A stretch of DNA of 64,000 bases from CBDAKK01 sp965196605 (lineage in GTDB: Bacteria > Spirochaetota > Spirochaetia > WTKD01 > G963693115), in assembly GCA_965196605.1 (NCBI GenBank), contig CBDAKK010000001.1, positions 124,001-188,000 on the forward strand. Reading direction: 5' to 3'. This document shows positions 37,792-47,153 of this stretch, in pieces. A program made the translations under genes and the position numbers. The first letter of the stretch is position 1; every line of letters begins with the position of its first letter. Under the pieces are notes generated by a model. It saw nothing but the letters and a program-made list of their open reading frames with translations, was not told the DNA's origin and did not search any database.

Positions 37792-39132
37792 ATGAAAGAC
37801 CATTACACGCTTACATGCACAGCTTCTCAGAAACGCTTTGCCGACACCCCCAATGCCCATGGCTCTTTTCTCCTGCAAAGCCCCACAGATAACGAAGCAC
37901 TCTTGCGCACTCATTACAGTAAGCCCCTTGCCATTGGAGACACAACACAAAAAGGACTCTTTGCGTTCTCATGGCTACCCAAGACCTATGAATTCCCCTC
38001 TACCTCACACCCTGTAACATACAAGAGTACAAAACTCTCAAAGCATCTTGGGCTTTCTCACTTGTACGTTACCTACTCGGGATATAACCCCGACATAGGC
38101 GCATACAATCACACGGGCACCTTTAAGGAATTTGAAGCAATTGGAGTATTTGCGCGCCAAGGGTATCAGACACAAACACAGCTTGTCCTAGCCTCTGCTG
38201 GCAACACCGCGCGCGCATTCTGCGAAATAGGCTCAAAACTCCACGCAAAAGTAGTCATAGTAATGCCCCGCGCCGCGTTACAAGACCTCTGGACAACTTC
38301 CCCCAAACACCCAAATATTCGCGTTTTAGCCGTAGACGGCAGCTACAACGATGCCATACGCCTAGCAAAAAGAATTTCACAGTATGAGGGCTGTATTGCT
38401 GAAGGCGGCGTATACAACGTAGGACGGCGCGATGCACTTGCTACCACATTTCTCTCTGCCGTAGCCTGTATGAAGCGCATACCCGACCACTACATACAAG
38501 CCATAGGAAGTGGCAGCGGCGCCATAAGCGCGTGGGAAAGTTCCATACGCCTGCAAGAACTCGGCATGTACAACACCTCACACGCGAGTACGCAGTATCC
38601 ACAACCCTCATCAAAAACACGCAGCGGACACCCCATAATACACGTAGCTCAAAACGCACCCTTTGCTCCCGTGGTAGACAGCTGGAATGCGCACTCAAAA
38701 ACACTGCGCGCCTTACAGCATAAAGACGAACAAGCAAGCCTCGGGCCCATATACGCACGCGTGCTCGCAAACAACAACCCGCCCTACAGCATAGCAGGTG
38801 GGTTATACCACATGCTCTGCGACTGCGAAGGATACGCCTATGCCTGCACCAACGAAGAAGGCAGACAAGCAGGCATGCTCTTTGAACAACTTGAAGGCTT
38901 CCGCGTATCAGCCTCTTCTGAAATTGCCCTTGCGGCGCTACACAAAGCATGCACACAAGGGCGCATAAGTGGAGACGACTACATAATGCTCAACATAACA
39001 GGCGGCAATTACAACGACACGCAAGCCTTTAAAACACATGAAGTCGCACCCGAGGCTACACTCAGCGCCACAAAAACAGACGAGGCGTCACTTTTACAAA
39101 CCTTGCGCGCACTACACACTACCGCGCCTTAA
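37792..39132 (+). CDS. Cysteate synthase-like PLP enzyme (threonine synthase superfamily)
   Basis: A 446-residue fold-type II PLP enzyme. The PLP lysine is Lys112 in HTGTFKEFEA; LVLASAGNTARAFCEIG binds the cofactor phosphate and MLNITGG is the C-terminal site. The overall pattern resembles cysteate synthase more than threonine synthase: PVTYKSTKLSKHLGLSHLYVTYSGYNP, EGGVYNVGRRDAL, IQAIGSGSGAISAWESSIRL, NNNPPYSIAGGLYHML and TNEEGRQAGMLFEQLEG. Cysteate synthase converts O-phosphoserine and sulfite to cysteate. In methanogens this leads to coenzyme M; the role in a spirochaete is unknown. Threonine synthase is the alternative reading. It is alone on its strand and has no strong ribosome-binding site. 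Confidence 0.78.
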   Translation: MKDHYTLTCTASQKRFADTPNAHGSFLLQSPTDNEALLRTHYSKPLAIGDTTQKGLFAFSWLPKTYEFPSTSHPVTYKSTKLSKHLGLSHLYVTYSGYNPDIGAYNHTGTFKEFEAIGVFARQGYQTQTQLVLASAGNTARAFCEIGSKLHAKVVIVMPRAALQDLWTTSPKHPNIRVLAVDGSYNDAIRLAKRISQYEGCIAEGGVYNVGRRDALATTFLSAVACMKRIPDHYIQAIGSGSGAISAWESSIRLQELGMYNTSHASTQYPQPSSKTRSGHPIIHVAQNAPFAPVVDSWNAHSKTLRALQHKDEQASLGPIYARVLANNNPPYSIAGGLYHMLCDCEGYAYACTNEEGRQAGMLFEQLEGFRVSASSEIALAALHKACTQGRISGDDYIMLNITGGNYNDTQAFKTHEVAPEATLSATKTDEASLLQTLRALHTTAP

Positions 39133-39149
39133 AGGGGCGGTGAGCGGGA

Positions 39150-39719
39150 CTATTCCGTAGGCTTGTTGCCTAACTTCGCGTCCAATTTTTTCAAGGCTTC
39201 CTTTGCCTTAAACTCCGCAAACGCTGCATCCTCATTACGAGAGAAAATTTGTGAAGCAGTCTTTAAGACATTTGCGCGCGGGAAGGAAAGCAATACATAC
39301 ACAGTACCGTCCTTAGATGTACCAACTTCCTCCAATTGTGTACCTTGAAGCGTAGTATTTGCTATTTGCCTTGAAATCGTCTCGGCAAAAGACAGCAACT
39401 GACTATTCTCGCCCGCGCCACTTTCTTGTGCATAATCAATGACAGAACTCTCAACCTGCGTACGCACTTGAAATGCAATGTCATCACGCGCACGCGAAAC
39501 AGCCATCTTACGAGAAAGATCTAGGCGCGCCATTTTCGCAGTCCCGACACCATATATCTTTGATTCAGACTTTGGTGGATTAAGAAAAAAATCTGGAACA
39601 TCCTTAGTATTCCCCACATCAACAGTTTGCCCTTGAGCCGCACCCTTACTTGCACAAGAAGCAAGAACGCTAACCACGCTCAGCATAATAATTAAAACAT
39701 ACACATAACTTTTATTCAT
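39150..39719 (-). CDS. LPP20-family lipoprotein
   Basis: GGAGG lies 5 bases before the ATG at 39719; the product is 189 residues. MNKSYVYVLIIMLSVVSVLASC gives a lipoprotein signal with lipobox LASC. The mature part fits the LPP20 family: PDFFLNPPKSESKIYGVGTAK, RARDDIAFQVRTQVES and YVLLSFPRANVLKTA. Outer-membrane or periplasmic anchoring is expected; biochemical role unknown. The gene faces the cysteate-synthase-like gene tail to tail with 17 bp between them. Confidence 0.85.
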   Translation of the reverse strand: MNKSYVYVLIIMLSVVSVLASCASKGAAQGQTVDVGNTKDVPDFFLNPPKSESKIYGVGTAKMARLDLSRKMAVSRARDDIAFQVRTQVESSVIDYAQESGAGENSQLLSFAETISRQIANTTLQGTQLEEVGTSKDGTVYVLLSFPRANVLKTASQIFSRNEDAAFAEFKAKEALKKLDAKLGNKPTE

Positions 39720-39731
39720 ATAAACCTCCAT

Positions 39732-40098
39732 AAGTTACTAGATACAATGTATACCTTCAATGTATAACACGAAAGCATAATGCTGTAAAGAGTTACAATA
39801 ATAAAAAAGCAATGTCGACAACGTGTGGAAAAGTTGAGCAGAAGAGGAAAAGCAAAGGTACAACTAGGAAAAATTATTAAGGTGATACATGTTTTTATTT
39901 CCTCTTTCTCTCTCTCTGTTGCTCTTGCTTCTTGAATTCACCCCCTTGAATCCACCCACCCTATACAAGATAATCGAAGCATGATATGATAAGTGTGTAT
40001 GATGCAATATAGTTGTTATAGTGCAAAGACAAATGGTAGAGTAACACAACGCTGACCTACCTCACATGTGCCTTGAGGCACTCTCATTCTTACATGTT
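39732..40098. other. Spacer between divergent lipoprotein and osmolyte transporter genes
   Basis: About 360 bp without a supported gene. It holds a pyrimidine-rich tract at 39890-39925, several TATGAT/TATAAT-like hexamers near 39980-40020, and a small hairpin GTGCC-TTGA-GGCAC at 40070-40083 just before the transporter ATPase. Promoters for both flanking genes must lie here; I cannot assign them safely. Confidence 0.4.
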
Positions 40099-40842
40099 AT
40101 GATTGTTTTAAAAAATGTTCGCAAAAACTATGGTTCTACTACCATAATTCACGATTTAAGCTTGGAAGTAGCAAAGGGAGAAACGCTTGTGCTGCTGGGC
40201 TCTAGTGGTTGCGGAAAGACTACCACACTAAAAATGATAAACCGCCTCATCTCCTTTAATGACGGAGATATACTGATACGCGGTGAAAGTATTATGTACA
40301 CAGACCCCATAGCCCTGCGTCGAAGCATTGGCTATGTGTTTCAGAACATAGGGCTGTTGCCTCACTTTACTGTAAAAGAAAATTTGTATATAGTTCCTAA
40401 GCTTTTAAAGTGGGATAAGGAAAAGACAGAGCAGCAACTTGAAAAAGTGTGCGACACCATGCACATAGAGCGCTCGTTTCTTAAACGGCGTCCTAAGCAG
40501 CTTTCAGGTGGGCAGCGCCAGCGCGTGGGCGTAGGCAGGGCGCTTATGGGAAACCCGGACATTGTGCTTATGGATGAACCCTTTGGAGCACTTGACCCCA
40601 TTACGCGCGAAAGTATACAAGATGAATTTTCTTCACTAAAGGCTTATATTAACAAGACAATAGTATTTGTAACCCACGATATTCATGAAGCGTTTACCAT
40701 TGCTGATAGAATATGCGTTATGGAACAAGGTGCTATTGAGCAAATTGGCACAAAGCGCGAAATACTGGAGCAACCAGCAAGTGAATTTGTAGAGCGTTTT
40801 GTTCACAGACACAGGAAGGCACTTGCCAAGGAGCTGGAGTAA
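40099..40842 (+). CDS. Osmolyte/betaine-type ABC transporter ATPase (OpuCA/ProV family)
   Basis: A 247-residue ATPase starting MIVLKNVRKNYGSTTIIHDLSLEV; the frame has an earlier ATG at 40066 that would add an unlikely leader. Walker A is GSSGCGKTTTLK, the Q-loop YVFQNIGLLPHF, the signature LSGGQRQRVGVGRAL and Walker B IVLMDEPFGALDP. The close relatives are quaternary-amine (betaine, choline, carnitine) transporters. The regulatory C-terminal CBS pair of full OpuCA proteins is missing. It is followed by one permease and one lipoprotein receptor, the usual partners. Confidence 0.88.
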   Translation: MIVLKNVRKNYGSTTIIHDLSLEVAKGETLVLLGSSGCGKTTTLKMINRLISFNDGDILIRGESIMYTDPIALRRSIGYVFQNIGLLPHFTVKENLYIVPKLLKWDKEKTEQQLEKVCDTMHIERSFLKRRPKQLSGGQRQRVGVGRALMGNPDIVLMDEPFGALDPITRESIQDEFSSLKAYINKTIVFVTHDIHEAFTIADRICVMEQGAIEQIGTKREILEQPASEFVERFVHRHRKALAKELE

Positions 40843-40865
40843 ATTAATTACGAGACATCCTCATT

Positions 40866-41486
40866 ATGAATTTTTTGACCTTTTTTATTAGTAGACTTGA
40901 CCTTATAATCCCCGAATTCATTCGGCACATTAATTTGACGCTTTTGGCAATAGTATTTTCAGTTGGCATAGGTGTTCCTCTGGGGCTTGTGCTGGTCCGC
41001 TTCCCAAAAATTGCACGGCCTGCACAATATCTCTTGTCTGTAATTCAAACCATTCCCAGTCTTGCGCTGCTAGGTTTTTTAATACCACTTGTGGGCATAG
41101 GGGTAAAGCCAAGCATCATAGCATTGGTGTTATATTCGCTCTTGGTTATTGTTCAAAACACGCTTGTGGGTGTGCAACAGGTTGACAGATCAGTCTTAGA
41201 GAGTGCGGTGGGCATGGGCATGAACAAACTGCAGGTCTTGTTTCAAGTGCAAATACCACTTGCGCTGCCGGTCATTATAGCGGGCATTAGGGTAGCTTCA
41301 GTAACCTGCGTAGGTGTTGCTACCATAACCGCAGCAGTTGGCGCGGGGGGCTTAGGTGCCATCATCTTTCGAGGCATTGCTTTAGTGGACGGACAACTCA
41401 TACTCGCTGGCGCAATTCCCGCGGCGTTGCTTGCAATTGTCTTTGACTCATTTTTTATAATGATAGAAAAAATTTTAAAAAAATAA
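40866..41486 (+). CDS. Osmolyte/betaine-type ABC transporter permease (OpuCB/ProW family)
   Basis: A 206-residue permease with five or six membrane segments: HINLTLLAIVFSVGIGVPLGLVL, PSLALLGFLIPLVGIGVKPSIIALVLYSLL, and an EAA loop LESAVGMGMNKLQVLFQVQIPLALPVIIAGIR. It is the normal size of OpuCB/OpuCD subunits. Only one permease gene is present where Bacillus OpuC has two, so a homodimer is inferred. It lies 23 bp after the ATPase gene. Confidence 0.9.
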   Translation: MNFLTFFISRLDLIIPEFIRHINLTLLAIVFSVGIGVPLGLVLVRFPKIARPAQYLLSVIQTIPSLALLGFLIPLVGIGVKPSIIALVLYSLLVIVQNTLVGVQQVDRSVLESAVGMGMNKLQVLFQVQIPLALPVIIAGIRVASVTCVGVATITAAVGAGGLGAIIFRGIALVDGQLILAGAIPAALLAIVFDSFFIMIEKILKK

Positions 41487-41508
41487 TATATTTTCAAAAG
41501 GAGTTATT

Positions 41509-42390
41509 ATGAAATATACAAAACACATTTTTATATACAGCATACTTATAGTCAGTTTACTATTCAGTGCCTGTGACAAAAAAGAAGATAAGGCAATTAT
41601 CATTGGTTCCAAGAATTACACAGAGAACATTATAATGGCGCATCTTTTCAAACAAGTTATTGAAGCAAATACGACTGCAACTGTAAAAGTACAGGAGAAT
41701 CTCGGAAATACCTTTGTCGTGTTTGAGGCAATTAAGGCTGGTGACATAGATATGTATCCCGATTTTACAGGCACCATATATCAGGCAAATTTAAAGCAAA
41801 CCGAAAAGCTCGGCCGCGAAGAGACTTTTAAGTATATACAGACAGAAATGCGCAAGATATACAAGCTAGAGGTGTTTCCAAGCTTAGGTTACGAGAATAA
41901 CTACGCAATAGGAATGAAGCGGTCGTTTAAAGAAAAGTACAATTTAGAAAAAATATCAGACTTAGTGCAGTACCCTGAAATACGTTATGCCTTCGACCAT
42001 GAATTTGCAGGGCGCAAGGACGGTGCAGATGAGCTCTTTAAGTTTTACGGTATTAATCCTACAAAGCCATATATTTCAGTAGAAATAGGCTTGCGATATA
42101 AAACGCTTATAGAAGATGAGGCAGACGTCACCGATGCCTATACGACTGATGTACAATTAAAACGCTTTGATATTGCAACGCTTGAAGATGATAAAGGCTT
42201 CTTTCCCTCATATGAATTGGTGCCTGTAGTGCGCCAGGATACCATTGCAAAACACCCAGAGCTTCGAAAAATATTTAACATGATTAAGGGCAGCTTAACC
42301 GAGCAACAAGTTATAGAACTTTCATGGGGTGTTGAAGTAGATAAAAAAACACCGGCTGATGTTGTGGCTGAATTTTTGGCTGCTCAGTAA
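41509..42390 (+). CDS. Osmolyte/betaine-type ABC transporter substrate-binding lipoprotein (OpuCC/OsmF family)
   Basis: A 293-residue receptor. The signal peptide HIFIYSILIVSLLFSAC ends in lipobox FSAC, so it is lipid-anchored. The OpuAC-family pattern is clear: IIGSKNYTENIIMAHLFKQVIE, GDIDMYPDFTGTIYQ, ADVTDAYTTDVQLKRFDIATLEDDKGFFPSYELVPVVR. The aspartate/tyrosine-rich motif YPDFTGT is characteristic of quaternary-amine receptors. AAGGAG precedes the ATG by 7 bases. A hairpin terminator follows. Confidence 0.9.
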   Translation: MKYTKHIFIYSILIVSLLFSACDKKEDKAIIIGSKNYTENIIMAHLFKQVIEANTTATVKVQENLGNTFVVFEAIKAGDIDMYPDFTGTIYQANLKQTEKLGREETFKYIQTEMRKIYKLEVFPSLGYENNYAIGMKRSFKEKYNLEKISDLVQYPEIRYAFDHEFAGRKDGADELFKFYGINPTKPYISVEIGLRYKTLIEDEADVTDAYTTDVQLKRFDIATLEDDKGFFPSYELVPVVRQDTIAKHPELRKIFNMIKGSLTEQQVIELSWGVEVDKKTPADVVAEFLAAQ

Positions 42391-42416
42391 CTAGGCAACA
42401 CGCTTACACTTCATAT

Positions 42417-42446
42417 AAGCCCTGTGTTTAACAGGGCTTTACTTCT
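42417..42446 (+). terminator. Terminator of the osmolyte transporter operon
   Basis: A 9-bp stem AAGCCCTGT / ACAGGGCTT with a 5-base loop, followed by a weak T-rich tail (TACTTCTT). It lies 27 bp after the receptor stop and just before the topoisomerase gene. Confidence 0.65.
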
Positions 42447-42460
42447 TAGCACTTACACAC

Positions 42461-44296
42461 ATGGCAAAAACCAATACTACGAAAAAAAAACCCTCCAGCA
42501 ATGGAGTCTCTGTTTATGATGAGAGTGCCGTAGAATCCCTTGAGTCGCTTGAGCACATTCGCTTGCGCTCGGGCATGTACATAGGGCGTCTTGGTGATGG
42601 AACGCATCAAGATGATGGCATATATATTTTGCTTAAAGAAATAATTGATAATGCCATTGATGAATATATCATGGGGCATGGGAAGAAAGTAGTCATTAGT
42701 TTGAACGAAAAAACCCACAGCGTTTCGGTGCGTGACTTTGGGCGTGGCATACCTTTAGGTAAGGTTATAGACTGTGTGTCAAAGATTAACACGGGGGCAA
42801 AGTACAACAGTGCGGTGTTCCAATTTAGCGTGGGCTTAAACGGTGTGGGAACCAAAGCGGTGAATGCCCTTTCTGCTCATTTTTTAGTGCGCTCCGTACG
42901 TGAGGGTTTGTACAAGCAAGCGGTGTTTTCTCAAGGGAGGCTCACGGAAGAAAGTGACGGAGAAACAAAAGAGAAAAATGGCACCTATGTAGAGTTTACC
43001 CCCGATGTGGAAATATTTAACACGTATGCGTTTAACACGGAAATAGTAAAGAACCGTTTGTGGAACTACGCGTATTTGAACAAGAACCTCGCCTTGCATT
43101 TTAATAATGAGGTCATTCTTTCAAAGGACGGAATAGCGGATTTGTTAGCCAACGAGGTTGGAGAAAAGCTCATGTACCCCATAGTGCGCCATGAAACACC
43201 GGAGCTTGAATTTGCCTTTACGCACATGCATGGGGACAACACGGCGCTTTTTTCATTTGTGAACGGGCAGCACACCACAGATGGAGGTACGCACTTAAGC
43301 GCGTTTTTAGAGGGTGTTTTGCGCGGGCTTAATGAATTTTATAATGCGACATACAGCTCTGCAGACATTAAGGACGGCATGGTAGCAGCCGTTGCCTTAC
43401 GCGTTCAGAACCCCATATTTGAAAGTCAAACCAAAAATAAGCTGAGCAACACGGAGATAAAAGCGCCCATTGTTCAGCAAACGCGTAATGCAATAGTAGA
43501 CCTTCTCTACAAAGAAAAAAAGACTGCGGAGGTGCTCTTTGAAAAGTTGCAACAAAATCAAAAACTTCGTAAAGAGCTTAACAGCGTGCGCAAAGAAGCA
43601 CGCGAAGCTGCAAAAAAGGTTTCCATAAAAGTACCAAATTTTCGAGATTGCAAGATGCATCGAGGTGATAAAAAGCGTTCCGAAGAGACGACTATTTTTA
43701 TAACCGAAGGGCTTTCGGCATCGGGCTCCATAGTGCCAGCGCGGGACGTAGAAACACAGGCTATATTTTCTTTGCGCGGAAAGCTTGCAAACGTTGTGGA
43801 TGGGAAGCGCGCGAAAATTTATAAAGACTCTGAATTGTATAACATGATGGTCGCGCTTGGCATAGAAAACAGCGTGGAAAACTTACGCTTTCAAAATGTT
43901 GTCTTAGCAACTGATGCCGATTTTGATGGTTTTCACATACGCAACTTGCTCATAACCTTTTTTTTAACCTACTTTGAAAAACTGGTGCTCGACAATCACT
44001 TGTATATTCTCGAAACGCCGCTCTTTCGCGTGCGCAACAAAAATCAATTAGTGTATTGTTACACCATAGAAGAACGTAATAAGGCATTAGAAAAGCTGGG
44101 ACAGAGTGCGGAAGTAACGCGCTTTAAGGGACTGGGTGAAATATCTCCAAGAGAGTTTGGGCAATTTATTGGAGAAACCATGCATCTCGTGCCTATTACC
44201 ATTAAAACAATTAAGACTGTGCCTAAGACTTTGGAGTTCTACATGGGTAAGAATACCGAAGAACGCAAGCAATTTATGGCGGAAAATCTCGTCTAA
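42461..44296 (+). CDS. parE: DNA topoisomerase IV-like subunit B (ParE/GyrB family)
   Basis: A 611-residue ATPase subunit of a type IIA topoisomerase, which with the next gene relaxes and decatenates DNA. The GHKL ATPase shows EIIDNAIDEYIMG, VRDFGRGIPLG and FSVGLNGVGTKAVNALS. The TOPRIM domain shows FITEGLSASGSI, LRGKLANVVD and ATDADFDGFHIRNLL. The usual EGDSA motif reads EGLSA; the catalytic Glu and the DxD acidic residues are kept. Length fits ParE-type proteins. The start follows the transporter terminator by 15 bp. Confidence 0.9.
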   Translation: MAKTNTTKKKPSSNGVSVYDESAVESLESLEHIRLRSGMYIGRLGDGTHQDDGIYILLKEIIDNAIDEYIMGHGKKVVISLNEKTHSVSVRDFGRGIPLGKVIDCVSKINTGAKYNSAVFQFSVGLNGVGTKAVNALSAHFLVRSVREGLYKQAVFSQGRLTEESDGETKEKNGTYVEFTPDVEIFNTYAFNTEIVKNRLWNYAYLNKNLALHFNNEVILSKDGIADLLANEVGEKLMYPIVRHETPELEFAFTHMHGDNTALFSFVNGQHTTDGGTHLSAFLEGVLRGLNEFYNATYSSADIKDGMVAAVALRVQNPIFESQTKNKLSNTEIKAPIVQQTRNAIVDLLYKEKKTAEVLFEKLQQNQKLRKELNSVRKEAREAAKKVSIKVPNFRDCKMHRGDKKRSEETTIFITEGLSASGSIVPARDVETQAIFSLRGKLANVVDGKRAKIYKDSELYNMMVALGIENSVENLRFQNVVLATDADFDGFHIRNLLITFFLTYFEKLVLDNHLYILETPLFRVRNKNQLVYCYTIEERNKALEKLGQSAEVTRFKGLGEISPREFGQFIGETMHLVPITIKTIKTVPKTLEFYMGKNTEERKQFMAENLV

Positions 44297-44341
44297 ATTT
44301 ATAAAACAATAAACACATACCTTACCGTAAGGAGTATCTCA

Positions 44342-46246
44342 TTGCCGTATTTTGAACAGATAATGAAAAAGAACTTTGTGGAATACGCCTCATATGTTAT
44401 AAAAGAGCGTTCCATTCCTCATTTAGATGACGGGTGTAAGCCTGTGCAGCGGCGCGTGCTCCACACCATGCTTTCAATGGATGATGGTAAGTTTCATAAA
44501 GTTGCAAACGTAACGGGCGAATGCATGAAGTACCACCCGCACGGCAACGTCCCCATATTTGAAGCCTTGGTAACGCTTGCAAATAAAGAGCTTTTTATAG
44601 AAAAGCAGGGCAACTTTGGTAACATTCTCACGGGTGACCCCGCGTCCGCTGCACGCTACATAGAATGCCGTATAAGCAAGCTCGGCAAAGAACTACTTTA
44701 TAAACCAGAAATTACAGAATATATAGAGACCTATGACGGACGAAATAAAGAGCCCATCACCTTTCCCTCTAAAGTGCCCATAGTCCTCATAACTGGTGCT
44801 GAGGGTATTGCAGTAGTAATGGCAACGTCTATGCTGCCGCACAATTTTTGTGAGGTACTTCAGGCATTAATAGACGCCTTGGAAGAAAAACCCTTTGAGC
44901 TTTTTCCAGACTTTTTAAGCGGCGGATTGATGGATGTTTCGGAATATAAAGACGGCACGGGCAAGGTGAAGGTGCGCGCAAAGCTTGATATAAGCGACCC
45001 GAAGCGCGTTGTAATACGCGAAGTGCCTTTTGGGGTCACCACGGAAAAGTTGATGGCTTCCATAGAAAGCGCGGCACGCAGCGGGAAAATAGCCATAGCA
45101 AACATAGATGATTACACACGGCATGAAGTAGAAATAGTGATTAACTTGTCTCGTGGAGTATACGCGGCTGATGTTGTGGAGTCCTTGTATGCCTTTACCG
45201 ACTGTGAGTGTAGCATAAGCGTTAACCCCATGCTTATAGTGGACAACAAGCCGCAGCTCATGAGTGTCTCTAGCATTATTGCGTGGTACAAGCAGCGCGC
45301 GCCCAAGCTTTTGAAGGCAGAGCTGGAGGTAGAAGAAGCAAAAACTTTAAGCGCCATACATGCACGCACGCTTGAGCGTATTTTTATAGAAGAAAAAATA
45401 TACAAGACAATAGAGAGTTGTAAGACCAGCACGGCAATTTTTAGCGCGGTTGCTGTAGGCCTACAGCCATTCCACAAAGAAATAAAACAAGAAGTGAGTT
45501 CCGAAGACATAGAAAGACTGCTTAAAATTCCCATACGCAGAATATCGGCGTACGACATAGAGAAGCACAAAAAGGAACTTGCGGAACTTACCGCGCATGT
45601 AAAAGAGATACGAAAAAATATTAGGAACATACGTGCCTATAGCGTCGACTATCTGAAACGACTCATTGAAAAATATGGCACACACTTTCCTCGCAAAACG
45701 GCGATTACCTCTTTTGAAACAGTGAGCAAGCGTGATGTGGCGCAGCGCAATTTGTCGTTTTATTACGACAAAGAGACGGGCTACATGGGGCACGCCTTGA
45801 GTGCGGGTAAAAAAATTGATACCGTCTCGCATTTGGACAAGATGCTTATTTTCAAGCAGTCGGGCATGTGGATGGTACTGAGCGTTGAAACAAAGCATTT
45901 TATTGGCAAGGACGTTATTATGATGGGGCTTGCTGAAAAAGAGAAGCTCGCGAAAAGTGAATTTACCGTTGTCTACACCGACAAACAGGACAACTACACC
46001 TACATAAAACGCTTTAAAATAGAAAAGTTTTTGGCAAATAAGACATACAACTTTATTCCCGAAGGGGCTCGTTTGCAGGCATTCACAGCAAAAAAAGAGG
46101 GAAACATCACGCTTAAGTACAAACCTATACCGCGCATAAAGAAATTTGATGAAACATTTGCTATAGAGGCTTTTGCACTTAAGGGCGTAGGAAGCAAAGG
46201 GGTACGCCTTGCAACTAAAGCGGTTAGAAAGGTTTCTGTATCATGA
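44342..46246 (+). CDS. parC: DNA topoisomerase IV-like subunit A (ParC/GyrA family)
   Basis: A 634-residue DNA-cleaving subunit. The active tyrosine is Tyr106 in SAARYIECRISKL; SIPHLDDGCKPVQRRVLHTM, YHPHGNVPIFEALVTLANK and QGNFGNILTGDPAS form the conserved WHD region. The start is TTG at 44342, supported by GGAG 7 bases before it. At 634 residues it is shorter than most GyrA/ParC (750-850), leaving only a short C-terminal region (from about residue 490) instead of a full six-bladed propeller with a GyrA box. This favours a topoisomerase IV-like role over supercoiling. Confidence 0.9.
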   Translation: MPYFEQIMKKNFVEYASYVIKERSIPHLDDGCKPVQRRVLHTMLSMDDGKFHKVANVTGECMKYHPHGNVPIFEALVTLANKELFIEKQGNFGNILTGDPASAARYIECRISKLGKELLYKPEITEYIETYDGRNKEPITFPSKVPIVLITGAEGIAVVMATSMLPHNFCEVLQALIDALEEKPFELFPDFLSGGLMDVSEYKDGTGKVKVRAKLDISDPKRVVIREVPFGVTTEKLMASIESAARSGKIAIANIDDYTRHEVEIVINLSRGVYAADVVESLYAFTDCECSISVNPMLIVDNKPQLMSVSSIIAWYKQRAPKLLKAELEVEEAKTLSAIHARTLERIFIEEKIYKTIESCKTSTAIFSAVAVGLQPFHKEIKQEVSSEDIERLLKIPIRRISAYDIEKHKKELAELTAHVKEIRKNIRNIRAYSVDYLKRLIEKYGTHFPRKTAITSFETVSKRDVAQRNLSFYYDKETGYMGHALSAGKKIDTVSHLDKMLIFKQSGMWMVLSVETKHFIGKDVIMMGLAEKEKLAKSEFTVVYTDKQDNYTYIKRFKIEKFLANKTYNFIPEGARLQAFTAKKEGNITLKYKPIPRIKKFDETFAIEAFALKGVGSKGVRLATKAVRKVSVS

Positions 46247-46250
46247 CGAC

Positions 46251-46275
46251 ATAATAATAATAATAATAATAATAA
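46251..46275. repeat. (ATA)n microsatellite after parC
   Basis: 25 bases of uninterrupted ATA repeat starting 5 bp after the parC stop. It lies about 60 bp before the promoter of the next operon. Confidence 0.9.
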
Positions 46276-46333
46276 AGAATAGCGCGCACCATAAAATAAG
46301 ACAAAAAACTCAACTGTAAAGAAATAATACATA

Positions 46334-46362
46334 TTGACTTCTTTTACGCTATATTGTATAAT
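46334..46362 (+). promoter_or_regulatory. Promoter of the two-gene lipoprotein operon
   Basis: TTGACT, 17-base spacer, TATAAT; transcription would start near 46369, about 75 bases before the lipoprotein gene. Confidence 0.75.
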
Positions 46363-46443
46363 AAAATTAACCAATAGTTGAGTTAGTGTATTTTTAGCCT
46401 AACTAGACTTAGTTATAAGACTAATACAGAAAAAGGTGTTATT

Positions 46444-47148
46444 ATGAAAATAACAAAAATATTATTATATTTCGTTATATTCTCGTTTTTTTTTGCAACA
46501 TCATGCGCTTCTGTCCCTAAAGAAGCAGTTATGCTTTCTAAGCAGTTAGCAGAGACTATGGAAAAGCTCCATGAGTCTCATCGCGCTACAGTAACCTTAC
46601 TTTACAAAAAGTCAAAAGATTCAATCCATGATTTTGTAGATAACAAATACGCACCATATATCATACATTATGTTTTAAAAGCAGACATGAATAAATACAG
46701 AAATGGTCAAACTTCATTGCTTTACAATATACAAAATGCTCCAAATTCGGAGCAAGATTCACAAATAGCACTTCATGACATGCAAGAATTCATGGAGGCT
46801 GCAAATAGACAAATAGCTAAGTATAGACAAGAGCTTATCGACCCAATATTAGAGCAAGAAAAAAAAGTGTTAAGGAGCATTGATGAATCATATAAAAATG
46901 TTTTTGCTATGAATAACACCTTAACGAATCACTTAGAATCATTGTATAAATTGAATAAAAGCGCTAAGGATATCTATTCTCTCATTGGCGCGCCAAATGC
47001 TTATGAGACAATATCCGATACTGCAATTAACACAAATGAGACTATCAACAAGATAATTAAAAGCTTAAATTTAGCAGAGGAAACATACGATGCCATGAAG
47101 GATACGTTTCATGATTTTAAAAACAAAATAATAGGAGTCACGAGGTAA
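46444..47148 (+). CDS. Helical lipoprotein of unknown function
   Basis: A 234-residue protein with signal peptide ILLYFVIFSFFFATSC (lipobox ATSC) and an almost wholly helical mature part with heptad-like runs (KQLAETMEKLHESHRATVTLLYKKS, NRQIAKYRQELIDPILEQEKK, NTNETINKIIKSLNLAEETYDAM). Coding sequence is AT-rich compared with the preceding topoisomerase genes. It is the first gene of a two-gene operon with its own promoter and terminator. I recognise no family. Confidence 0.75.
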   Translation: MKITKILLYFVIFSFFFATSCASVPKEAVMLSKQLAETMEKLHESHRATVTLLYKKSKDSIHDFVDNKYAPYIIHYVLKADMNKYRNGQTSLLYNIQNAPNSEQDSQIALHDMQEFMEAANRQIAKYRQELIDPILEQEKKVLRSIDESYKNVFAMNNTLTNHLESLYKLNKSAKDIYSLIGAPNAYETISDTAINTNETINKIIKSLNLAEETYDAMKDTFHDFKNKIIGVTR

Positions 47149-47153
47149 GTATT

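Noticed and set aside
38441..38956. 171-codon Arg/Cys-rich frame antisense to the cysteate-synthase-like gene
   Set aside because: Shadow frame with protein-unlike composition.
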